Assembly: GCA_029378245.1 (NCBI GenBank)
Contig: JARKIF010000261.1
Coordinates: 1-39,279 of the forward strand
Origin: Roridomyces roridus
Lineage: Eukaryota; Basidiomycota; Agaricomycetes; Agaricales; Mycenaceae
Direction: 5' to 3'
Length of the DNA stretch: 39,279 nucleotides
The notes under the pieces are model-generated. The model was not told where the DNA came from and ran no database searches. It was given only the letters and a program-made list of their open reading frames with translations. Position numbers and translations under genes: made by a program. Below, piece by piece: positions 31,409-39,279 of this stretch. Position 1 is the stretch's first letter. Each line of letters starts with the position of its first letter.

Positions 31409-33831
31409 TCAATCCGACGCAAGGTCCGCCCGCGCGAGTCCGAGGCGCCCTTTTTTCAAGCGGACGACGTAGGAGGCGATGGGTTCGGACTCGAAGTTGT
31501 TGATCGCGTACTCGTAATGTACAACGCGCCTTGCATTGATTTTTTTGAGGACCATAGAGGTCTCGGCCACCTCTGATGCAGAGCGGTCGCGGGTGGAGGC
31601 TCGACTAGAGCGACTGGGAGGTGGGCGTTCGGGTTTGGTGTTGCCCGCATGAAGGGCAGTTTCGAGGACGGTAGGGTCGAGGATCGGCGACCCAACGTCC
31701 AAGAGTTCCTTGCCTATTCCCTTCAAATTCGCCACCCGGTCGTGTTGGTCGGGCGACGTTGGATTGAATAGGCTGACGCAAAAGTCGAGAGATTTCTGGA
31801 GCTCGGTTTCGGAGAGGCGTTGGCCCATGTCGGCGGCGCCTTGGATGACTTGGTTTGGTTAGCATTTATTTTCCCAAGCCATGCGGAGAAACACACCAGG
31901 GCGAAGATAGGCAAAAGCTCGATCGAAGTTGTCTTCGTCAATATCACAAAGCACGTCTACGCTTTGGGATCGCATCTGTTTGTACGCGCTGAGAACAACA
32001 ACCTGGAACCTTTTGTGGATTGAGCACGGAATTGTAAGGGTGGATGGACCAACATGTACCTGGTGTAACTCGTAGAAACACGTTTGGTATGCCAATCGGC
32101 AGCGGTGGCTTCCGAGCAGTCACCACGGATGGCAGCGCAGATGGTGGCTGCTGCGGACAAGGCAGAAGTAAGCGCCAGATGGATTCCAGAGGAAAAGAAC
32201 GGGTCAATCTGAGTATGGCATCAGAGGCGACTCTATTGGCGGGGAAGCACTCACGAAAGCCCCAGCATCTCCTACGATTCTGTATCCAGTGCCGGCGTAC
32301 GACGGGGCTGAATACTGGTTCACATTGAATCAGTACTCGGTAAAGCAATGAAAAGAAAACATACAGAGAAATCGGTGGCGCTTTTGACACTCCCTGCTTC
32401 CATTAAACCCGTTTTGCCGATCAATTCCATGACGCCGGGCGCCAGGGAGATGTTTGAAAGATAATGCTTTACAGTGTTCGAGTTGGTAGGATTGGGAGCG
32501 GAGGCGCTTGGGAAACAAGAAGACCCGACGGGTGCCTTGAGCTTTTCTCCGTACAGCTTCTGATTCATTACAATGCCAACGGAAGTCGTCCCGTTGTGCA
32601 GAGGGATAAACCAAGCCCTGTTGGAGAGCATGAGAACACATGGGAAGGAAAAGGAAAAGTCTAACCAGCCAGACTCGTCTTGATGGCGAATGAGACAACA
32701 AAAGCTAGAGAAGAAGCAAAAACGTACCGGTCAAAGCTTCGAACCAGGGTGCGCCCTCTCTGGGTGTTCCCACTCCATAAGTCCCAACGTCCTGCCAGTA
32801 TCCCCAGACAGCGATATTCTTCAACGACGAATTGAGATGTCTATTTTTGAGATAGGTCGTGGACATGATACCGGCTCGGCCAGTCGCGTCGATAAGATGC
32901 GTGAATGTCGTGGTTCCTACAACCGCCGAATCGGTCGAGTTGTCGGGGATTGGGGTCTTGGACGTTGTAGGAGATGCGGGCGGGGAGAGGGGTGCAGGCG
33001 GTGGGACGTGAGACCAGTCCACAGAGATTGGGCGGTTGGAATCCGTAGAAGAAAAAGAGATGGACGTGACTTTAGTCTGCTCGTACACGGCCGCACCAGA
33101 CGATCGTGCATGATTCATGAGAATATGGTCGAATTCCGAACGAACCTAGATGTCGTGAGAAGTAGGAGTGAACGAAGAATTGAGTACGCACGACATTAAA
33201 AGCGGCATTATCCGCCCCGAGAGCCATGAAATCGGTATCTACGTTCCTGTCAACGCGAAGCGATCGTGGAGAAGGATAGATACTTGCAGCCTTCGCGCTT
33301 GTACTGGTCTGCGTCGGTAAGTATGCGAGGTTTAGGGGAACAGGGAAAAGACTGACTGAATTTGATCGCAGAACCCGGCTGCCCAGTGTCAGCGTTTACG
33401 AAAGTGGAAGGACGACCTGAATACCTTGTGGACAAAACCATGACCAGCCAACTTGCCATCTGCACCGATAAAACGCATATAATGACGAATCGAGGGTATC
33501 AAGCTTTCTCCGACCTGGTACGCGTTCAACACCACGCAGGGGGGTCCAAAAAGGAAACGGAAACGGACGTGGTACCGAGGGAATTTGGCAGCTTCAAGAA
33601 CGGTGACTGAGATGCCCTCACGAGCAAGAACGGAAGCTGCATAGCATCCTGACAAGCAGAACGCGTCGGAAAAAGGGAAAGAACGAGGGCAGCACGCGGT
33701 ACCTGCAGGACCACCTGACGAAAGGACGCGTTTTAGATGAAGGAGGAAAGGACCAGAGCGGAAGACGGACCTCCCACGATGAGCACTTGGGCGTTCTTGG
33801 GCGGCAAGTTGCAAGATACGTCCGAGGCCAT
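31409..33831 (-). CDS. FAD-dependent halogenase (fungal phenolic type)
   Basis: Flavin-dependent halogenase of the fungal secondary-metabolism family (Rdc2-like), expected to chlorinate an activated aromatic substrate using FADH2, O2 and chloride. The ATG at 33831 opens [11 protein letters not shown], then QVLIVGGGPAGCYAAS assembled over two introns gives the dinucleotide-binding GxGxxG. Further motifs: [21 protein letters not shown] (20 residues around the fold entry), [33 protein letters not shown], and the halogenase signature in [11 protein letters not shown] (WxWxIP). [19 protein letters not shown] and a helical C terminus follow. A Pro/Ser-rich loop ([17 protein letters not shown]) interrupts the middle, an unusual insertion. 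The intron at 33239-33287 has a GC donor. The frame is intact through about twelve introns to TGA 31409-31411. The paired reductase suggests one pathway. Confidence 0.9.
33239..33287 (-). other. GC-AG intron in the halogenase gene
   Basis: Minus strand: donor GCAAGT at 33287, acceptor GTAG at 33239, 49 nt. It joins KREGY to TDFMALG. Using the nearer GACAG acceptor would create a stop. Confidence 0.8.
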
Positions 33832-34722
33832 ACAAGAAGGAAAAGAAAGATGATGAAAGAAAGAGAAAGGAGGGCCGTTTATAAGCCGTGTTTGGAATCT
33901 CGATTTGGAAGGAAAGCGACCAAAATCGGCATGCCACGGATGATGAAAATCCCGAGATACCTTCTTTGCTTCTACTACGTTGCTTCCGTGCCACGCGAGC
34001 CAGACTAGGTACCTTGATTCCACCTTATAGCTAAATCTGCAATTTCCTGTTTTTGTCTGTACAAAATTCAACCAGCTCGCCTTTACTCCTCCTGGTCCTT
34101 TGTGGTTGCATTGAGGGCACAGAAACTCGGTCAGCCCGTGCTCAGCGCTCAGCGTCCATTCCCTGTGTCCCTCCCTCTCCATCATCTCCACGTGCGGTGG
34201 CGCTCGGAGCATTTATGTGGCGTTTTGCAGACCGAGGACCTGGATAGCATCCTCCAGCGTACATGCTGTCGAGTTTAAACAAGTAGTCAGGAAGGAAAAT
34301 GTGTTAACCTCTGCGTCCTGGTCGTATATCCTACGAGACCGGAGAAAATTCAATGGCGATACGTACACCGCCGAGGGAAAAGCTGAATATTCTGTGCCAG
34401 GGAGTCAGTGGGTGGAGCCCGCGGTGTCGGTAACATTCTGCTAGAGATTCGCCACGCAGTGCAGAGTCGTAAGCCATCGAGATCTAACGCAATTTTCCAG
34501 AGCTTTTCAAAGACTCTGGCCGAGGAGGCTGCTGCGCGGGATCGACGTAGAACGAAGGGGCAGAAGCGGCCTGTGCCTAGCAGCGACACCGATCCTCGCA
34601 GGTTCCCGGCTTCCCTTCGACGCACATGGCGGTCTAGACCAAAGAGCGGATCCGAATGATGATTTGCAAGAGTTTGGTTTGATGCGCGTATACTATGAGC
34701 TCATAACCGTCTTGCTCTCGCC
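33832..34722. other. Divergent intergenic region, halogenase and PDAT
   Basis: About 890 bases that must hold both promoters. Plus-strand open frames (34217-34444, 34408-34659) contain a basic run but no domain, and no splice route joins them convincingly to PDAT. No gene is called. Confidence 0.4.
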
Positions 34723-37419
34723 ATGACCCTCGTCAAGCGCGCAAAGACGTGGTCCGATCCAGACTCTGCCGCCCCGACAGACACGACCATCGCCGAGACC
34801 ACGGCCGCCCTCCAGTCTGAAGTTTCTGCGCTCAAGAAGGAAAAATCCAAACCTCTCCTTGCATCGCGTCGGTTCTTGTTTCCATTCGGAATCATACTGG
34901 GCGCGCTCATTGCATTTGTGAGACGCGTTTACCCACGTTAAGACGCGTCTCATTGTCGTGTAGTCTCTTATCGAGCCCCGAGACTTGCAAGATCTGCACG
35001 CACACCTCTCACTTTTACTGGGGGAATATGAACTCTCGATACCTGGACTAGATCTCTCCAGTGTCGAGGCCGAGTGGCAGCGCCTACGCAGTAACATTCC
35101 GGAGGTGCGTTACTTCGCCATTCAGCAAGAAACTATTCATTCAAATAATCAGATCTGGCGGTTCACCAACGACGGAAGAGAATTCGAAGTCGGAGAGGCA
35201 ATGAGTGCGCGGGGACTCACCGCGCATCACCCAGTCATCCTGATCCCTGGCGTCATATCCACTGGCCTGGAATCCTGGTCGACAGACCCCGAGTACCGTC
35301 CGTTCTTCCGACAGAAGCTCTGGGGCGGATTCAATATGCTCTCTCAAGTCACTTTCAACCGCGACAAGTGGATAGCCGCATTGCTACTTGACCCGGTGAC
35401 GGGTTTAGACCCACCGGGTGCCAAGATTCGCGCTGCAGAGGGCATAGAGGCTGCAGCTAGTTTTGTTCAGGGGTACTGGGTCTGGTACGTGACGACTCAA
35501 TACTCGGTTTTGTCGCTTATGATCCACCGCAGGGCCAAGATTGTGGAAAATTTGGCCGCGGTCAACTACGATACGAACAACTTGCATCTTGCACCATACG
35601 ATTGGCGACTCTCGTACTACAACCTCGAAGAGCGTGATGGGTACTTTTCTCGACTCAAGACGACCATAGAAGGCTTCAAGTACGCCTCTTTCCTTGCTTG
35701 TCTGCTCACAGATAAACTTATGCAGTACTCAGACGACGACAAAATCGGAAAGCAGTCATTGCTGCGCACTCTATGGGCGCAACTGTTCGTATTGTTTCGA
35801 GGTAGCCTCCAAAGCATTGACAATCCTATCTTGTAGGTTGTACTGGTATGTTTTCCATTCGTTAACAAGACCGAGTTACTCAGAAGATTACAGTATTTGT
35901 GCGTATTGCCTTTATTTCGCCGACGTCCCACTCACAAGAGTCATCAGTTTCAAGTGGGTCGAGTCGCCTGAGCATGGTGGTGGCGGTCCTGATTGGGTTG
36001 AGGTACGTGGTAAATGTATCGTTGTCTCTTGCGTGTTGACGAGATCCCAAGAACCATATCGAGGCCTATATTTCCGTTGCCGGGACCCATCTGGTGAGCA
36101 GGTCCTCGGTGGATCGGCAGTCTTTTGATTCGTTTGAAGGGTGTAGCCAAGGCGATGACGGCGTTCTTGTCTGGTAGGTGTGAGAGTGAGACCGAGAGTT
36201 CTTTCACGACTTATTGTCTGCAGGCGAGATGAGGGATACGGTGCAGATGAATCGCGCCGGCGCATACGTCCTAGAGCGGTTTTTCTCGCGTGCCGAGCGG
36301 CAGAGATTGTTTCGCTCGTGGGCGGGCAGCGCGAGCATGTGGATCAAGGTCGGTCAAGGCGGTCTGTTGATCAACGCCGTCTCACAGAATGCAGGGCGGG
36401 GATGCGATCTGGGGTGGCCTTGATGGCGCCCCCGATGACGCGCACAATTGCACGCAAACTCATGGCTCGATAATCGCGTTCCGCACTCCCCCGCCACCAC
36501 TCGGTACTGCTAGTACACCGGCGGGCGTCGAGCCGGACCCAACCAACATGACTGCCGATGCGGCGAGTGCCTGGATATTGGAACACACGCCATCGACTTT
36601 TCAGGCAAGTAATTGTTACAATCCAATGAAAAGCCGCTTATAGTGGGCAGTAGAAGATGATGGAGACCAACTTTTCGTTTGGAATCGAACGGGATGAGGC
36701 GGTTCTGAAAGCCAACGGCGCAGACCATCGGAAGTGGACGAACCCGCTAGAAGTGCAGCTGCCATATGCTCCTTCGATGAAGATGTTTTGCGTTTACGGG
36801 CACGGAAAGGAAACAGAGGCCAGTGATATTACGAATGTAATATTGATGCAACTGACGCACCCGCAGCGTTCCTACTGGTACGCGCAACAGCTTAACGAGT
36901 ACGAGGAGACGTCTATAGACCGCTCGGATGGACTGGACCCGCTTTGTGTCGATGCGGAAGACAAGGCGGCGTGCGAGGCAGGGAGCATCTTTGACCGCCC
37001 ACTCGCACGAAAGAGCTGGATTGACGCTGAATTCACGGACGCAAAATTGGTCCCGGAAGTGCTGAATGGTGTTGCACAGGGTGAGGGCGATGGTACGGTG
37101 AACCTGGTGAGTCTGGGAGCGATGTGTGTCGAGGGGTGGAAGAGGCCGAGGTGGAATCCTGCGAACATCAGTGTTGTGACGGTCGAGGTGAGCTTATTTG
37201 GGGCTGCGTGAAGTAGGCTGATTATCGGTATAGCTGCCTCACCGACCTGTGCCCTCATTACCGCGTGGAGGGGCCAATACGAGCGAGCATGTGGACATCC
37301 TTGGTTCGACTAGAGTGAACGAAATTATTCTCATGGCGGCCACCGGGGTGGGCCACGAGGTCGAGGAGAGTTTTGTATCTGATATACGGCGATACGCGGC
37401 CAAGATGAAATGGGATTGA
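34723..37419 (+). CDS. Phospholipid:diacylglycerol acyltransferase (PDAT, Lro1 type)
   Basis: Transfers an acyl chain from phospholipid to diacylglycerol to make triacylglycerol at the ER. The ATG at 34723 gives a basic cytosolic segment, then one membrane anchor (FLFPFGIILGALIAFSLI), then a lumenal LCAT-like hydrolase fold: PVILIPGVISTGLESW, LDPVTGLDPPGAKIRAA, NLHLAPYDWRLSYYNLE, nucleophile AAHSMGATV, FFKWVESPEHGGGG, SVAGTHLGVAKAM, the acidic EGDGTVNL and the histidine in GVGHEVEE. About fourteen introns. Two consecutive microexons (35837-35845, 35894-35898) follow the serine motif, and two introns (36605-36653 and probably 36819-36866) have GC donors. Intron 1 (34918-34963) contains a perfect 10-bp inverted repeat. 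The frame is clean and ends at TGA 37417. Confidence 0.92.
34918..34963 (+). other. PDAT intron 1 with inverted repeat
   Basis: The 46-nt intron has 10-bp arms TGAGACGCGT (34919-34928) and ACGCGTCTCA (34943-34952) with a 14-base loop, so the donor GTGAGA is partly inside the stem. Confidence 0.85.
35837..35845 (+). other. PDAT 9-nt microexon
   Basis: GTTGTACTG, encoding Val-Val-Leu, between introns 35785-35836 (52 nt, donor GTTCGT, acceptor TTGTAG) and 35846-35893 (48 nt, donor GTATGT, acceptor TTACAG). It restores GATVVLYFFKWVE, matching the family. Confidence 0.75.
35894..35898 (+). other. PDAT 5-nt microexon
   Basis: TATTT, followed by intron 35899-35947 (49 nt, donor GTGCGT, acceptor CATCAG). 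It contributes Tyr and two bases of Phe; without it the helix after the catalytic serine would lack residues and lose phase. Confidence 0.7.
36605..36653 (+). other. GC-AG intron in PDAT (first)
   Basis: Donor GCAAGT, acceptor GCAGTAG, 49 nt, joining STFQ to KMMETNFSFG. Reading through gives a stop (TAG after SRL), so splicing is required. Confidence 0.8.
36819..36866 (+). other. Probable GC-AG intron in PDAT (second)
   Basis: Donor GCCAGT, branch-like CTGAC, acceptor CCGCAG, 48 nt. Removal gives KETERSYWYAQ, the expected family junction. The 48 bases are also open in frame, so retention would simply add 16 residues. Confidence 0.55.
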
Positions 37420-37696
37420 TTCTGGTCGACCTGGGCGCTGAGCAGTAATATAACTCGTGAGAGCTTGTAACGGGCAATCTGACGCGCAATCTCGCCAACC
37501 GACCAAAAGACACAATCTCGCAGTCAAGCGAGATTGATCTGCGCACTATAGATAAGGTGATGAACGGAACCAAGAACCAAGACGGAACCATCACAGCGCT
37601 CGCGGCAATCAAAGTGATGCAATCGATGCTGTCGGCGGTCATGTGTCAGTGCACTGGCGCGTTGTTGTGTTCTGTTGTGTTCAACCTTGTTGAACG

Positions 37697-39279
37697 ATGA
37701 CCTCTCCCCGACATGCTGCGTCGCCGTTGCGCGACCGCCTGCTGTCCAACTCGCCAGTCGGCTGGAGCGACCAACCCCGCCCTGCGAGTCCCAATGTCTC
37801 CCCCCTCCGTATTGCCAAGCAGCGCGATCCCCAGGTCCAGGTAGCTCGCCGCACATCCTCCAGCTTCAAGCACGTCCCGAAACAACAATCTCGTCACAAA
37901 GTCGCCCTTCAAGTCGCAGATACCCATGTCTGCTGCCTCCCCTGCACCCATGCCCCGTCCCCTCCCCTCGCCGCGTCGCGTTTCCGGGGGAAAAGCGTCA
38001 GCGACCACAGAGCCTTCACGACCAGGCAGAGGCAGAGAACGACCGTCCTTTTGCCTACAACGCGAGCGGAGGCAGTCAAAGGGCTTTCAGGGTCTCATTC
38101 AGAGAGAACCTGTGACAAGAGCCCTTTCCGACACCTGGAAGACCCCGTCCCTGAACCGACGACTTCGGCTCCCATTCCGGTGCCACCTACACCTTCGCGC
38201 ATACCGGTCCTCGCCGGGCCCACTGCTGCCTCTCCTGCCCGCTCATCGTGGTATCAGAAGGATGCATGGTCCTCGGCTCTCTGGTCGTCGTGAGCGCAGG
38301 AAGACCGTGACATTCGACGAGCGCTGCGACGTGGTCGCAGTTTGATCGCGACGAAGAGGACGGTAACGCTCTCTGGAGAAGAAGACGAGGATGAAGACGA
38401 CCCTTTCTTTGCCCCGCCGCAGTCCCCCACCCGAGGAGTCGTCTTATGAGAGTATAGGAACTCGAGGACCGCCGACGTGCGAACGGGTCGCTGCTGGCCC
38501 TGATACACCCATAGCCACCCTTCGGCCTTGACGACCTGGATCCAGACGTGTAAAGCGATTAGCGGCCTTGTTAATGCCATGTTCGCGCCCACCACCGGCA
38601 CGAGCACCTCCACCACTCGGCTCCTCCTACACCCGCAACTTTACACCCGAGTTGGACCGTTCCACGGATCTCGATACTGAGGACGGAGTGCCTTTTGGCC
38701 GTTCTCATCACGCGACCCGGGCTGCAGCTTTCCATGCGCAACCTCACGTGCACGCGCATGCGACGCCGCCACCTCATCTTGATATCGGCGGTAGTGGCGG
38801 TGGCGGGCGACCTCTCCCACGTCCCGAACATTCCGGCAGTGCACGTGCGGCGACTACACCGCCACATGCGAGCACGCCGCAGATCCATTCTCCTCCACTC
38901 GGCCGTACGACACATGTTGAGCGCAGGCGCGCGGTGGCAGACGAGGAAGCGGACGACGACAAGGATATTGCTCGACTTCCCGGCTCTCCATCGCCTGCTC
39001 CTGCCTTGCACAATAATATGCATATGTATCCTGAAATGGGTGTACCTCGATTTGACCTTCCCAGCAGTAAGCACGATTTGGGTCTTCTTTGCTTGCTCAT
39101 GTTGATTTTTGGTTCAGTAGGAAGTGGGGATATTCTCCAAGAGGATCCATTTACCCTCCCGCAGTTACAGGACGAGCCACTTCCTCAGGGAGATGACAGT
39201 CGCGATGTGAGCATGGGAGCAGAGCGTTTCCCCAGCAAGGTAAAGCTTAGATACGATATTTCATCAGAATTCCCTAAAC
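37697..39279 (+). CDS. Hypothetical protein, frame-disrupted and cut by the window edge
   Basis: The ATG at 37697 opens MTSPRHAASPLRDRLLSNSP, followed by a Pro/Ser/Arg-rich region, then a compact motif RKTVTFDERCDVV, an acidic block (SGEEDEDEDDPFF), and from about 38620 a long clean frame (SYTRNFTPELDRSTDLD onward) into an intron at about 39067 (GTAAGC to TTCAG) and on past 39279. The family is not recognised. The frame changes repeatedly before 38560, for example near 37875, 38337, 38371, 38431 and 38530, each by a single base. The sequence on each side still reads as one protein, so these look like indel errors or decay, as in the gene at the left edge. The 3' end is outside the window. Confidence 0.5.

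Noticed and set aside
34408..34659. Basic plus-strand open frame before PDAT as an extra N-terminal exon
   Set aside because: It begins without a true ATG, no splice route joins it in frame to the PDAT start at 34723, and PDAT already has a complete anchor.

Overview
The window looks like nuclear DNA of a filamentous basidiomycete (Agaricomycotina-like). The evidence is gene-dense, intron-rich coding DNA with introns almost all 44-56 nt long, a GATase-IGPS-PRAI trifunctional tryptophan gene, a DASH-complex Spc19 protein, a cell-wall-integrity (Slt2/Mpk1 type) MAP kinase and a fungal phenolic-type FAD-dependent halogenase. Species cannot be assigned from the sequence alone. All exon structures below were read by eye from protein conservation plus splice signals.

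Layout: 321-2461 (+) mitochondrial 2-methylisocitrate lyase with six apparent frameshifts; 2667-4256 (-) steryl-ester/acid lipase; 4486-4821 (+) unrecognised ORF with an in-frame TAG; 4941-5434 (-) IMPACT/UPF0029-domain protein with one apparent lost base; 5558-6739 (+) glucosamine-6-phosphate deaminase; 7050-8510 and 14284-15705, two copies of a ~1.4 kb direct repeat carrying a TATA box and a small spliced orphan ORF; between them 9182-9406 (-) small acidic protein, 9973-12543 (-) secreted sphingomyelinase-like phosphodiesterase, and 12714-14072 (-) Pro-rich orphan protein; 15866-16522 (-) Spc19; 16574-17362 and 17592-18448 (-) tandem four-transmembrane paralogues; 18723-20468 (+) MAP kinase; 20613-23148 (-) TRP1; 23243-25751 (-) serine carboxypeptidase; 26514-29603 (+) Ost-alpha/TMEM184-like membrane protein with a ~540-residue disordered tail; 29796-31130 (-) aldo/keto reductase with a nonsense codon; 31409-33831 (-) halogenase; 34723-37419 (+) phospholipid:diacylglycerol acyltransferase (PDAT); 37697 to the window end (+) orphan protein with several apparent frameshifts.

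Most genes are ordinary housekeeping, packed with very short spacers (TRP1 start to carboxypeptidase end 94 bp; Spc19 start to neighbour stop 51 bp; deaminase/IMPACT divergent 123 bp). The lipid genes (sterol esterase, sphingomyelinase, PDAT) are scattered and do not form a cluster. The one accessory-looking pair is the co-directional halogenase and aldo/keto reductase.

The less ordinary signals are: five introns with GC instead of GT at the donor; two consecutive microexons (9 and 5 nt) immediately after the catalytic serine motif of PDAT; a 10-bp perfect inverted repeat spanning the first donor of PDAT; the ~1.4 kb direct duplication with a conserved intron; and reading-frame damage concentrated in the first and last genes of the window while the genes between are mostly clean. 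I see no clear previously undescribed system, CRISPR array, complete transposon or tRNA.
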